From Bufo bufo (Eukaryota > Chordata > Amphibia > Anura > Bufonidae), in assembly GCF_905171765.1 (NCBI RefSeq), contig NC_053390.1, forward strand, positions 135,982,820 to 136,046,819: a stretch of DNA of 64,000 nt, given 5' to 3'. Shown here one piece after another: positions 33,687-44,037 of this stretch. Positions within the stretch are counted from its first letter, which is position 1, and the number at the start of each line of letters is the position of its first letter. A model generated the notes under the pieces. It did not search any database. It worked only from the letters and a program-made list of their open reading frames with translations, and was not told the DNA's origin. The position numbers and the translations under genes were made by a program.

Positions 33687-33933
33687 TTAGAAGCTACACC
33701 CCTCAAGTTATTCAAATATGATTTTACATACTTTAGGTGTTCCACAAGAGTTAATGGAAAATAGATTGCAAATTTTCCATTTTAATAAATTTTTTCCTGT
33801 AAGGCAGCAAGGGTTAACAGCAAAAAAAAAACTCAATATTTATTACCCTGATTCTGCAGTTTAGAGAAACACCCCATAAACTGCTGTATGAGCCCATGGC
33901 AGGGCACAGAAGGGAGAGAGCAGCATATGAATT

Positions 33934-34473
33934 TGTCACAAGCAGACAGCTGAGAGGCTCTGACAGGAGCCGTTCAGATCCTCCCCCTTGAGTTTCTTTG
34001 TTTTGGTTTCTGTTCCTCACCTCGTTAGGCTATCTCAGCTGTCATGCAGTCAGACTCATTACCTCCCTTTATATTCTCCCCCATAAGGTAGTTGGGTGTG
34101 GCTGATACTACTTCCTGGAATGAGTGTGCATGCTGACTTCAGCTCCCAGCTCTCAGTTCACAGTCGTCTTCAGATAAGTGCTGTTTTGTATTTATGATTT
34201 TCTGTTGTCTGGATCCAGGGGACCCTGACTCCCTCCGTGTCTGTGTAGGGAGCCGGTGGTCGTGTCCCCTCACTATTGTAGGGCCTTCAGGTTAAGATAG
34301 CCGAGGTACGTGGATATGCGCCCATTCACCTTTAGAGTGGTCGCATAGGCTGAGCATTAAGGGAGAGCGGCAGGTCGATTGCAGGGGTCTCCCTTTATGT
34401 TCTTTAGTTGTGGATCCAGTGAGTCATCATTTGTTATTTGTATCATCTTGTTTCCTGTACACCATCCGTGACA
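33934..34473 (+). repeat. 5' LTR of the gypsy element
   Basis: 540 bp, TGTCAC...GTGACA. A TTTATATT motif near 34069-34076 could serve as the TATA box. The primer-binding site should follow directly at 34474 (TTATCAGCCACC), but I do not recognise the matching tRNA, so the priming mode is open. Confidence 0.93.
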
Positions 34474-34500
34474 TTATCAGCCACCAAAACCGTCTCAAGC

Positions 34501-37500
34501 ATGGATCCGGTTTCACTTTTGGCTGAACGCTTCCAGGGTCTTTCATTGGAGGTAGCTGATCTCCGTAAGACTTTTTCTCAGTTTCAAGTGACCGGTTCAG
34601 CTTGCGTTCATGGAGTTTGTGCTGAGCCTAAGATTTCGCTCCCGGATACGTTTTCCGGGGGTAGTGAGAATTTTGTACGTTTTAGAGAGGCTTGCAAACT
34701 CCATTTTCGCCTTCTTCCCCATTCTTCCGGTGATGAAGAACGGAGGGTGGGGATCATTGTATCGCTGCTCAGGGGTAATGCTCAGTCCTGGGCCTTTTCC
34801 CTGCCGGAGGGGGCACAACCCCTCCGTTCAGTGGATGAATTCTTTTTAGCCCTGGGTCAGATATATGATGATCCGGATCGTATTGCTCTGGCTGAGTCTA
34901 GACTACGTCTGTTATGCCAGGGTAAACAATCCGCAGAGATATACTGCTCAGAATTTCGGAGATGGGCAGCAGATACGGGTTGGAATGATGCTGCACTCCG
35001 AAGTCAATTTTGCTATGGTCTTTCTGAGGGATTGAAAGATGCATTTGCCTTTCATGAAAGACCTACCTCCTTGAATTCTGCTATGTCTCAGGCTGTTCGT
35101 ATTGACAGGCGTCTTAGAGAAAGAGGAGAGATTTCTCCTTCTTGTCATGCTCAGTCCCGGGACAGTGCACCGGTGTCATTCTGTGCACAGGGGTCTCAGT
35201 CGCTGTCAGCCCCTTCTGAGCAGGAGCCCATGCAGCTGGGGTTGATTGCCTCTGACAATAGAGGATTCAGCCCGCAGGGGAGTGTTTGCTTTTGTTGTGG
35301 AGGTATAAATCATCTGGCAAATGTTTGTCCCTCTAGGAGATTCAGGCAGTTTTCTGGGAGTAATAAAGAGACAAAAAGGAGGAAATCTTTTAAGAATATT
35401 CCGTCTGTTACTATTGGCAGGGTTGAGGCGGAAATTGAAGAATTGTCTTTTGCTTGTAGTTCCCGTTTTGTCCTGCCTGCTAGGGTGGCGCTAGAGAGCA
35501 AGAGCATTTTTTGTGAGATTTTTGTGGATAGTGGAGCAGCTGTCAACCTCATTGATAACCAATTTGCAATAACTCATGGTTTCCAGGTTTGCTCTTTGCG
35601 AAAAAATATTCCTGTTTTTTCTATTGATTCAGCTCCACTTTCTCAGAAATCATTAAAGGGCATAGTTCACAATATCCGTTTAATTGTGAATGATACTCAT
35701 GTTGAGGATGTGTCATGTTTCGTCCTTAGCGGTTTGCCTACTCCTCTAGTGTTGGGGCTACCCTGGCTCTCTAAACATAACCCCACCATTGATTGGCCAG
35801 CGAGGCAAATAAATGGTTGGAGTGACTTTTGCAGAGAGAATTGCCTCATAACATCTATTTCTGAGGTTTCTACTAAAACTGTACCACCTTTCCTCTCTGA
35901 ATTTTTGGATGTTTTCTCTGAGAGTAGAGTTCAGGATTTGCCTCCGCACAGGGAGTATGATTGCCCTATTGATCTCATCCCAGGTGCCAAGCTGCCTAAA
36001 TCTCGTTTATACAATCTTTCCCAACCTGAGAGGGTCGCAATGCGTGCTTATATCTCTGAGAGTCTGAGAAAAGGACACATACGACCCTCAAAGTCACCTG
36101 TTGCCGCTGGTTTTTTCTTTGTTAAGAAAAAAGATGGTTCTTTAAGACCTTGTCTGGATTTCAGGGAGCTGAACAGTATCACTATTCGTGATCCGTATCC
36201 GCTTCCTTTAATCCCAGATTTGTTTAACCAGGTTGTTGGGGCGAAAGTCTTTTCCAAATTAGACCTAAGAGGGGCATACAACCTGGTTAGGGTCAGAGAA
36301 GGAGACGAATGGAAGACGGCTTTCAATACCCCTGAGGGCCATTTTGAGAATTTAGTTATGCCTTTTGGTTTGATGAATGCCCCAGCCGTTTTTCAGCATT
36401 TCGTCAACAGCATTTTTTATCATTTAATGGGAAAATTTGTATTAGTGTATTTGGATGACATTTTGATTTTTTCTCCTGATTTCAAAACTCATAAGGAACA
36501 CTTATGTCAGGTCTTACTCATCCTGCGGGAGAATAAATTATACGCGAAACTGGAAAAATGTGTGTTTGCGGTTCCAGAGATCCAATTTCTGGGGTTTCTT
36601 GTCTCCGCTTCTGGTTTTCGCATGGACCCCGAGAAGGTCCGCGCTGTGCTTGAGTGGGAGCTTCCTGAGAATCAGAAGGCGCTGATGCGTTTTTTGGGCT
36701 TTGCTAATTATTACAGGAAATTTATTTTGAATTATTCCTCTGTTGTTAAACCACTCACGGATATGACCAGAAAGGGGGTAGATTTTTCTTCCTGGTCGGT
36801 AGAGGCGCGTAAGGCCTTTTCTGATATCAAGGAGAGTTTTGCTTCCGCTCCCATCCTAGTACAACCTGATGTTTCCTTACCCTTCATAGTTGAGGTTGAT
36901 GCTTCTGAGGTGGGGGTGGGGGCGGTCTTGTCTCAGGGTTCCTCTCCTGCCAAATGGCAACCGTGTGCCTTTTTCTCAAAGAAGCTCTCCTCCGCAGAGA
37001 GAAATTATGATGTGGGAGATAGGGAATTGTTGGCCATCAAGTTGGCTTTTGAGGAATGGTGCCATTGGCTAGAGGGAGCCAGACACCCTATTACCGTGTT
37101 TACTGACCATAAAAATCTGGCCTACTTGGAGTCAGCCAAGCGTCTGAACCCGAGACAGGCCAGATGGTCTTTGTTCTTTTCAAGGTTTAATTTTGTTGTT
37201 ACGTTCCGCCCTGGGGTTAAGAATGTGAAGGCAGATGCCCTGTCACGTTGTTTCCCGGGAGGTGGGAATTTTGAAGACCCGGGTCCCATTTTAGCTGAAG
37301 GTGTGGTGGTCTCTGCTCTTTTTCCTGATTTGGAGGCAGAGGTGCAGGCAGCCCAGTCAGAAGCTCCTGATCTTTGTCCTCCTGGGAGGTTGTTTGTGCC
37401 TCTCGCTTTGAGACACAAGATTTTTAAAGAACACCATGATACGGTCCTTGCTGGGCACCCGGGGACAAGAGCCACACTGGATCTCATTGCTCGGAGATTC

Positions 37501-38217
37501 TGGTGGCCTGCGCTTCGTAAGTCAGTTGAGGGTTTTGTGGCAGCTTGCGAGACTTGCGCTCGTGCCAAGGTCCCTCACTCACGGCCATCAGGTCCTCTCC
37601 TTCCTTTGCCCATTCCTTCCCGTCCTTGGACACATCTGTCCATGGACTTCATAACGGACTTGCCTCGTTCCTCGGGGAAGTCTGTGATTCTGGTGGTGGT
37701 GGACCGTTTTAGCAAAATGGTGCACTTTATCCCTTTTCCCGGTTTGCCCAATGCTAAGACGCTGGCGCAGGCATTTGTTGACCACATTGTCAAATTGCAT
37801 GGGATTCCTTCTGACATAGTCTCTGATAGGGGCACGCAGTTTGTTTCCAGATTCTGGAAGGCTTTCTGTTCTCGCTTGGGGGTTCGCTTGTCATTCTCTT
37901 CTGCTTTCCATCCGCAGTCGAATGGCCAGACAGAGCGTGTCAATCAGAATCTGGAGACATATCTGCGCTGTTTTGTGGCGGAGAATCAGGAGGATTGGTG
38001 TTCGTTTTTGTCCCTTGCTGAGTTTGCTTTAAATAACCGTCGTCAGGAGTCCTCTGATAAGTCACCATTTTTTGGTGCATATGGGTTTCATCCGCAGTTT
38101 GGGACTTTCTCTGGAGAGGGCTCTTCTGGTTTGCCTGATGAGGACAGATTCTCCTCGTCTTTGTCATCTATTTGGCAAAATATTCAGGATAATCTAAAGA
38201 ATATGAGTGAGATATAA
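34501..38217 (+). CDS. Gypsy gag-pol polyprotein (frame ends early)
   Basis: I place the start at ATG 34501, just after the LTR. The frame is open from 34438 within the LTR. Gag comes first, with a CCHC zinc knuckle (CFCCGGINHLANVC, about 35287-35328). Then come an aspartic protease (VDSGAAVNLID, about 35524), reverse transcriptase with YLDD at 36448-36459, RNase H (VDASEVGVGAVLS, Asp at 36898), and integrase. The integrase has an HHCC finger (HHDTVLAGHP ... CETCARAK) and the triad Asp 37645, Asp 37825, Glu 37933 (35 residues between the last two). About 1,238 residues are read before a stop at 38215-38217. Gag and pol are in one frame. A short frame disruption near 38207-38217 separates this from the downstream chromodomain part, so the full-length polyprotein is not made without frameshifting. 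Confidence 0.95.
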   Translation: MDPVSLLAERFQGLSLEVADLRKTFSQFQVTGSACVHGVCAEPKISLPDTFSGGSENFVRFREACKLHFRLLPHSSGDEERRVGIIVSLLRGNAQSWAFSLPEGAQPLRSVDEFFLALGQIYDDPDRIALAESRLRLLCQGKQSAEIYCSEFRRWAADTGWNDAALRSQFCYGLSEGLKDAFAFHERPTSLNSAMSQAVRIDRRLRERGEISPSCHAQSRDSAPVSFCAQGSQSLSAPSEQEPMQLGLIASDNRGFSPQGSVCFCCGGINHLANVCPSRRFRQFSGSNKETKRRKSFKNIPSVTIGRVEAEIEELSFACSSRFVLPARVALESKSIFCEIFVDSGAAVNLIDNQFAITHGFQVCSLRKNIPVFSIDSAPLSQKSLKGIVHNIRLIVNDTHVEDVSCFVLSGLPTPLVLGLPWLSKHNPTIDWPARQINGWSDFCRENCLITSISEVSTKTVPPFLSEFLDVFSESRVQDLPPHREYDCPIDLIPGAKLPKSRLYNLSQPERVAMRAYISESLRKGHIRPSKSPVAAGFFFVKKKDGSLRPCLDFRELNSITIRDPYPLPLIPDLFNQVVGAKVFSKLDLRGAYNLVRVREGDEWKTAFNTPEGHFENLVMPFGLMNAPAVFQHFVNSIFYHLMGKFVLVYLDDILIFSPDFKTHKEHLCQVLLILRENKLYAKLEKCVFAVPEIQFLGFLVSASGFRMDPEKVRAVLEWELPENQKALMRFLGFANYYRKFILNYSSVVKPLTDMTRKGVDFSSWSVEARKAFSDIKESFASAPILVQPDVSLPFIVEVDASEVGVGAVLSQGSSPAKWQPCAFFSKKLSSAERNYDVGDRELLAIKLAFEEWCHWLEGARHPITVFTDHKNLAYLESAKRLNPRQARWSLFFSRFNFVVTFRPGVKNVKADALSRCFPGGGNFEDPGPILAEGVVVSALFPDLEAEVQAAQSEAPDLCPPGRLFVPLALRHKIFKEHHDTVLAGHPGTRATLDLIARRFWWPALRKSVEGFVAACETCARAKVPHSRPSGPLLPLPIPSRPWTHLSMDFITDLPRSSGKSVILVVVDRFSKMVHFIPFPGLPNAKTLAQAFVDHIVKLHGIPSDIVSDRGTQFVSRFWKAFCSRLGVRLSFSSAFHPQSNGQTERVNQNLETYLRCFVAENQEDWCSFLSLAEFALNNRRQESSDKSPFFGAYGFHPQFGTFSGEGSSGLPDEDRFSSSLSSIWQNIQDNLKNMSEI

Positions 38218-38773
38218 GCGTGTGGCGGATAAGAGACGTATGCCTGGTCCGGACCTGAATGTTGGTGATTTGGTGTGGCTGTCTACCAAGAATATCAAAT
38301 TGAAGGTTCCCTCCTGGAAGTTGGGTCCTAGGTTTATTGGGCCTTACAAGATCCTGTCTGTCATCAATCCTGTTGCCTACCGTCTTGATCTTCCTCAGAC
38401 TTGGAAGATCCATAATGTTTTCCATAAGTCCTTATTGAAACCTTATGTTCAACCTATTGTACCTTCTCCTTTGCCTCCTCCTCCGATTATGGTTGATGGG
38501 AATCTTGAATTTCAGGTCTCTAGGATTGTGGATTCTCGTCTTGTCCGCGGTTCCCTCCAGTACCTCGTTCATTGGGAGGGTTATGGTCCTGAGGAGAGGA
38601 TGTGGCTCCCAGTGACGGACATTAAGGCCTCTCGCCTCATCAGGGCTTTCCATAGGTCCCATCCTGAGAAGGTGGGCCCTGAGTGTCCGGAGTCCACTCC
38701 TAGAGGGAGGGGTACTGTCACAAGCAGACAGCTGAGAGGCTCTGACAGGAGCCGTTCAGATCCTCCCCCTTGA
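38207..38773 (+). pseudogene. Gypsy pol C-terminal part with chromodomain, out of frame
   Basis: In a different frame from the main ORF and starting without an ATG of its own, this segment continues the integrase C-terminal region (GDLVWLSTKNI, LGPRFIGPYKI, NVFHKSLLKPY). It ends in a chromodomain-like stretch (LQYLVHWEGYGPEERMWLP). Integrase-linked chromodomains mark the chromovirus branch of Ty3/gypsy elements and can guide insertion to particular chromatin. The frame overlaps into the 3' LTR. The disruption could be a mutation in this copy or, less likely, a programmed shift. Confidence 0.88.
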
Positions 38774-39262
38774 GTTTCTTTGTTTTGGTTTCTGTTCCTC
38801 ACCTCGTTAGGCTATCTCAGCTGTCATGCAGTCAGACTCATTACCTCCCTTTATATTCTCCCCCATAAGGTAGTTGGGTGTGGCTGATACTACTTCCTGG
38901 AATGAGTGTGCATGCTGACTTCAGCTCCCAGCTCCCAGCTCTCAGTTCACAGTCGTCTTCAGATAAGTGCTGTTTTGTATTTATGATTTTCTGTTGTCTG
39001 GATCCAGGGGACCCTGACTCCCTCCGTGTCTGTGTAGGGAGCCGGTGGTCGTGTCCCCTCACTATTGTAGGGCCTTCAGGTTAAGATAGCCGAGGTACGT
39101 GGATATGCGCCCATTCACCTTTAGAGTGGTCGCATAGGCTGAGCATTAAGGGAGAGCGGCAGGTCGATTGCAGGGGTCTCCCTTTATGTTCTTTAGTTGT
39201 GGATCCAGTGAGTCATCATTTGTTATTTGTATCATCTTGTTTCCTGTACACCATCCGTGACA
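38716..39262 (+). repeat. 3' LTR of the gypsy element
   Basis: 547 bp. It appears identical to the 5' LTR except for an extra 7-bp repeat unit near 38930-38940. GAATT follows at 39263. Confidence 0.95.
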
Positions 39263-40350
39263 GAATTTTGGAGGGCATATTTAGTTGAAATAATTTTAAG
39301 TTGCCATGTGGCTTTTGAAGACCCCTTAATGCACCCCTACAGTAGAAACTCCTAAAAAGTGACGCCATTTTGGAAACTATGGGATAAGGTGTCAGTTTTA
39401 TTGGTACAATTTTGGGTACCTATGATTTTGGATCACTCGATATTACACTTTTTGTGAGGCAAGGTAACAAAAAAATGGCTGTTCTGGCACCGTTTTTATT
39501 CTTTGTTTGTTACAGTCTTCACTTGACAAGACAGATCATATGTTATTTTTAAAGAACAGGTTGTTACAGACGTGACATTACCAAATATGTAAATTTTTTT
39601 TTTTTTTTTGTAATAAAGCATTTTTGGAAAAAAATCATGTTTTTTTGTCATCATTTTCTGAAGGCCATATTTTTTTATTTTTTTTATACCGATCATCTTG
39701 TGTAGGGGCTTGTTTATTTTGGGAAGCGTTGACATTTTTATTGGTACCATTTTTGGATGCATAAGATTTTTTGATCGTTCAATATTACACTTTTTTGGGG
39801 CAAGGTAACCAAAAAATGGCTATTTTGGTATAGTTTTTATTTTTATTTTTTTATGGTGTTCACGTGAGGGGGTAGATCATTTGATATTTTTATAGACCTC
39901 GTCGTTATGGATGCAGGAATCCTAATATGTCTATTTTGTATTTTATTTATTTCAAATTTACACAATAAAAAACATTTTTGGCAAAAAAGATTTTTGCGTC
40001 TCTCCATTTTCTGAAAGCCATATTTTTTTTATTTTTCTGCCAATTGTCTTATGTTGGGGCTCATTTTTTGTGGCAAGAATTGATGTTTTTATTGGTACCA
40101 TTTATGGGTACATAAGATTTTTTGATCGTTCAATATTATACTTTTTTGGGGCAAAGAGACCAAAAAATAGCTGTTTTAGCACAGTTTTTCTTAAATTTTT
40201 TACGGCGTTCACCTGAGGGGGTAGGTCATGTGATATTTTTTATAGAGCTGCTCGTTACAGGCGCGTCGATATCTAATATGTCTATTTTTTTATTTTTTTT
40301 TTAACTTTTTTTATTAATTACTAGTACGTCAAGGGTCGTTAAGGGGTTAA

Positions 40351-40755
40351 AGATGCACTCTCACAAAAAGTTATTCTGTGACCTATTAGAAAGGTACATG
40401 ATGTAAACTCTAGTGAAGATAATTTTCTTACCAGTGACTGTATTTGTGAGTTATAACCTCCCTTCTGATCCTCAGCTGTATCATGTGACCAACACTCTGC
40501 TTCTCCAAATAACACAGCATCTTCTTATGGGTGGACAGGTCAGTTTCTCTATGTATTCCTATGGCAGCCTCAATGTCAGTCTCCTAGGAATGAATAGAGA
40601 AGTAACTGACTTCCTGTCCTGTGTCAGTTGGAGATCAGAGAGTTGGTCACATTTACAGAATGCTTCTTTAAATGTACAGTAGGTAGTTTTGCATGTATTT
40701 GGGTAGACATTAATGTGAATAGTGATCTACATCTATACAGTGTGGCAGAGTTACT
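40351..40755. other. Unassigned spacer
   Basis: No gene recognised. The stretch contains weakly palindromic text, for example GTGACCAACACTC and GAGAGTTGGTCAC at 40488 and 40638, which might be a small unrecognised TTAA-type element (AAAGATGCACTC... to TTTAAATG). Confidence 0.35.
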
Positions 40756-40909
40756 AATACTGTCAGGGGTGGATTAATTGCATCATAGGCCCGGGGCTGT
40801 TTACCCATCTTGGGCCCCCTCTCTCCATTTGCTCCGACCATACCCCCTTTCGTGTTTAGCCCTAAATTTTTTTTTTTCTAGTAAATATTTTTAAAAAATA
40901 TACCACATT

Positions 40910-41250
40910 TCTAGTATAACACTCCCAGCCTCACAGAGTATATACGTAGTATAAAACCTCCAGTCCCATGCAATATATAATATAACACCCCAAGCCCGTC
41001 CCTCATAGGATATAGTATGTAACATCCCATTGTATGCAGTATGTAGTATACAACACCCTTCAGTATATGCAGTATATAACATCCTACAGTATGCAGTATA
41101 TAACACCCTTCAGTATGCAGTATATAGTATATAACATCCTACAGTATGCAGTATATAGTATACAACACCCTACAATTTGCAGTATATAGTATAACACCCC
41201 ATGGTATACAGTATATAGCATAACACCCCACAGTATATAGTATAACACCC
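40910..41250. repeat. AT-rich tandem repeat inside the hAT-type element
   Basis: Units of about 20-35 bp built on CAGTATATAGTATAACACCCC, with variable length. The array continues for about 25 bp beyond the solo LTR (41868-41892), showing that the LTR landed inside the array. Confidence 0.88.
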
Positions 41251-41253
41251 CAC

Positions 41254-41862
41254 TGTCACGACTCCCCCGGCCAATGCTGCCTTCATGCAGCAGCAGTATC
41301 CGATTTCCGGTGGAACCAGGGCTGCCGTGCAGTCCGTTCTGACATCGGAGCCCTGGGCCAATGAGGTGGTGGGCGCTCCAGAATGTCAGGGCGTACTGCC
41401 TGCAGCTCCACCCAGCGTGCAGGCATGCCAGCGTGAGCTGCTCTCTCCTCGGCATAAAAGGCTGGCGCCTGCATGTGCAGGTTCTGGTTTATTTCTCGTC
41501 CTTTGTCTCCCCTGCTGTTTCCTTATTGTACTGAAGACTCAGTTGGTTTGGATTTCTGGATTTGGTATTGTACTGATCTCCTGGTTCTTTTTTGGCATGT
41601 TGGTTTTTTCTCGTTTGCCTCTGGCGTATCTCGTACTTCATTGTCCGACTGGTATTTGACCGTTTTCTGTACGACCATTCTCTTAATGTTTGTTTGTTGT
41701 TCTCTGTTTGTGTGTCACCCTCACACGTATTGCAGGGGCTGTCGTCCAGTTGTGCAGTCACTGCCTAGGGTGACCGTGCAAGTAGGTAGGGATAGTGGGG
41801 TCCGGGAATATTTAGGGCTGCACTATCCCTGTTTGTGTGTGACGGTAGTCATTATCCTGACA
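41254..41862 (+). mobile_element. Solo LTR (609 bp) with CCCAC target duplication
   Basis: It begins TGTCACGACTCCCCC and ends TTATCCTGACA, flanked by CCCAC at 41249-41253 and 41863-41867. A TATA-like ATAAAAGG occurs near 41454, giving the plus orientation. It is not closely related in sequence to the LTR at 33934, though both begin TGTCAC. A 5-bp duplication fits a gypsy or ERV origin. No internal region remains, so it probably arose by LTR-LTR recombination. Confidence 0.88.
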
Positions 41863-42240
41863 CCCACAATATACAGTATATAGTATAACACCCTTTATTA
41901 CCTTCTTATGAGGTAATGTCAGCTACATTAAACTTCCACAGCAAGACTCCTCTTGGATGCTGGTAGGAGAAAGGATCTGTGATGACGTCATCGCCATGTG
42001 ACTAATAACATCCATATGTCATCCCAGGTCCTTTTCTCCTTTGAGCATCAAGTGAGGCAGCAATGAATGTTAGCAGACAACCTGGACCCTGACACTCCTA
42101 ATCTTCCTTACTGACCCCCCTCCCTCAAGAAGTCTCCTTTCTTTTAATGGATACTTTGGGTGGTGATGGGGCCTACAGGAACATTGGGCACAGGGAAGCC
42201 GTCTCAAACGGCTCTATTATAATCCGCCATTGAATACTGT

Positions 42241-43156
42241 ACAGTGTAAACGTAGACTAGACAATCTAAAGAGGTGTCAGATTAATCACGGTGGCCGATG
42301 CTGGATGACCTGTCTACCACACCTCTAGGTTGTCTAGGTCTAAAGCCTGATTCACACAATGGATTGCATACTGCCCGAACACAATAAAGTTAATGGTTCA
42401 ATTCACACATCTGTTCTTTAGCAGTGGCGGCATAAGCAGTGCTGGGTGACACAAAAATGTAGGTCAGTGTGGGAACCAGCATGTTTCACAGGTCGTCAAG
42501 AAGGTAATAGTCCAATTAGCTGGAGTAGAGAGTGGCTACTGATTTCAAGGTGACCATGTAATTCTTCATCCCCCCTGTGGTGGAACTGCATGGGAACTGA
42601 ATACTTGTCACCACACACTGTTAGACCCTAATCGCTGTCGATGCAATATCCAAAGGGTAACCAACCAAGTTTGTCAGGTAAAAGCTATGAACTTATTGAT
42701 TTCATGGGAATAATATACATTCAGGTGCATGATAAAATACCAAATATTTTTGCACCCTTCATTGCTAACTGAAGATTAATCATATTCATTGTTATGTAGA
42801 TGAATATATGTATATATATATTTTTTTCAATAAAAATATTTAAAATCAGGTACCGGCCTGCAATCGGTAAACTACAACTAAACTTTTCAGATTAGGACTG
42901 CTTGGCTGTAGCTTCATGAACTGTATTCTTGTGGGATCAGGGACATCTAGTGGTCTTCCATGCAAATGACAATGATCTGAGTTCAATACAAGAAAACTCT
43001 TAGAATTGCTTTTAACGTTAACCCTCACATAAGCTTCTTCGACTGAATGTAGATAGAAATAAAATATACTAGAATTAAAGGCATGAAAGTTTAGCCTGGA
43101 ATTCCTTAATCACATAAGGATACAGCCTACCTTATAAGGCCTCTTGTCCATGAACG
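42241..43156. other. Unassigned sequence
   Basis: No feature recognised beyond a short TA-rich run near 42800-42840. Confidence 0.35.
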
Positions 43157-43159
43157 TAA

Positions 43160-43446
43160 GGGCCTCATGCCCGTGCTGTGGACCGCATACGGCGGTTCCG
43201 CATTACACGGGTCACCAGCTGTGTGCATTCCGCATCACGGATGCAGACCTATTCACTTGAATGGGTCTGCAAATCCGGAGATGTGGTGTGGAACAGAAGC
43301 ACAGAACATTCCGCGCTTCCGTTGCGCAAGAAAATAGAACTTGTTCTATCTTTTTGTGGAACAGACGGATGGCGGACACCATTCAAGTGATTTGGTCCGC
43401 AATTGGCATGCGGCTGCCCCGCGTTCGGTGCCTGTGCACGGAGCCC
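43160..43446. mobile_element. Foldback element
   Basis: The ends GGGCCTCATGCCCGTGC and GTGCCTGTGCACGGAGCCC, with TAA on the left and TTA on the right. Inner arms carry GTGGACCGCATACGG and TTGAATGGGTCTGC. Confidence 0.65.
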
Positions 43447-43668
43447 TTATGTTCGTGGGCAAGGGGCGTAATTCTGATTTTAAAGAGTAACTGTAGCTGG
43501 CGCCTGTATTAGCTACAGATAAAAACGACTACTACTTATTTTGTGTTGATGATGAAATGAACATGATAGGATGGAGGAGGTCTATAAATTACATCACAAC
43601 CATCATGTAAAATTTCCTTTTGAACACCGTCATCCTAAACACTGGAAAATATAACAAACACAAAATAA

Positions 43669-43958
43669 GGGCTCATGCACACAAACGTGTCCGTTCTTTT
43701 TATTTTATTTTTGCGGCCTGTATGCAGAACCATTCGCTTCAACGGGGACACAAAAAAACGGAAATGACCCCGTGTGCATTCCATGTCCATAATCCCGCAA
43801 GGCCTATTATTGTTCGCTTACGAACAAGGATAGTACTGTTCGATTATGGGCCAGCTGTTCCGTTCCACAATATGTTGAAAGCACACAGTTAGTATCATTG
43901 TCTTAAGGATTTGCAATTCAAGGACCGCAAAACACCCAACGGTCGTATGCATAAGACC
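43669..43958. mobile_element. Foldback element
   Basis: The ends GGGCTCATGCACACAAACG and CGGTCGTATGCATAAGACC are flanked by TAA on both sides. Confidence 0.72.
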
Positions 43959-44037
43959 TAAGGTAATAGGTGGTTTCAATATAATGGCTTTTTCAGGTGT
44001 GGATCACAGTCACACCCATGTAGAGTTTGCTCTGTGA

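Larger units (their letters stand above)
33934..39262 (+). mobile_element. Complete Ty3/gypsy chromovirus-type LTR retrotransposon
   Basis: Two LTRs (33934-34473 and 38716-39262) begin TGTCACAAGC and end CCATCCGTGACA. The 5-bp target duplication GAATT is present at 33929-33933 and 39263-39267. A purine tract AGAGGGAGGGG at 38702-38712 precedes the 3' LTR. One long gag-pol frame and a shifted chromodomain-containing tail lie between. The LTRs differ, as far as I can see, only by a 7-bp tandem duplication (CTCCCAG repeated once more in the 3' LTR), so the insertion is young. It lies inside the TTAACCCC-type element 32428-40350. Confidence 0.95.
32428..40350. mobile_element. TTAACCCC-type element interrupted by two insertions
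   Basis: It starts TTAACCCCTTCAGGTCC and ends CGTTAAGGGGTTAA, with TTAA at each end. Without the foldback element (32919-33686) and the gypsy element (33934-39262) it is about 1.8 kb. The interior has the family landmarks TTATTGGTACCATTT, GATCGTTCAATATTA and GTTACAGGCGCGTCGATA, repeated two or three times. No transposase is present. CCC-type ends with a TTAA target suggest a piggyBac-like non-autonomous family. Confidence 0.7.
40764..42232. mobile_element. Non-autonomous hAT-type element with 8-bp TSD, split by a solo LTR
   Basis: It starts CAGGGGTGGATTAATTGC and ends ATTATAATCCGCCATTG, with the 8-bp duplication AATACTGT at 40756-40763 and 42233-42240. The interior has an AT-rich tandem repeat (40910-41250, resuming at 41868) and a GGGCCCCC-type left arm. 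There is no transposase. The solo LTR at 41254-41862 interrupts the tandem repeat. Confidence 0.88.

Noticed and set aside
34597..38167. Antisense ORFs inside the gypsy gag-pol
   Set aside because: They are shadows of the long coding frame.
38207..38773. Independent chromodomain gene
   Set aside because: It lacks its own ATG, directly follows the integrase and runs into the LTR. It is the tail of pol in another frame.
32428..40350. Reading the gypsy insertion as part of a host gene cluster
   Set aside because: LTRs, TSD and domain order show a self-contained retrotransposon inside another element.
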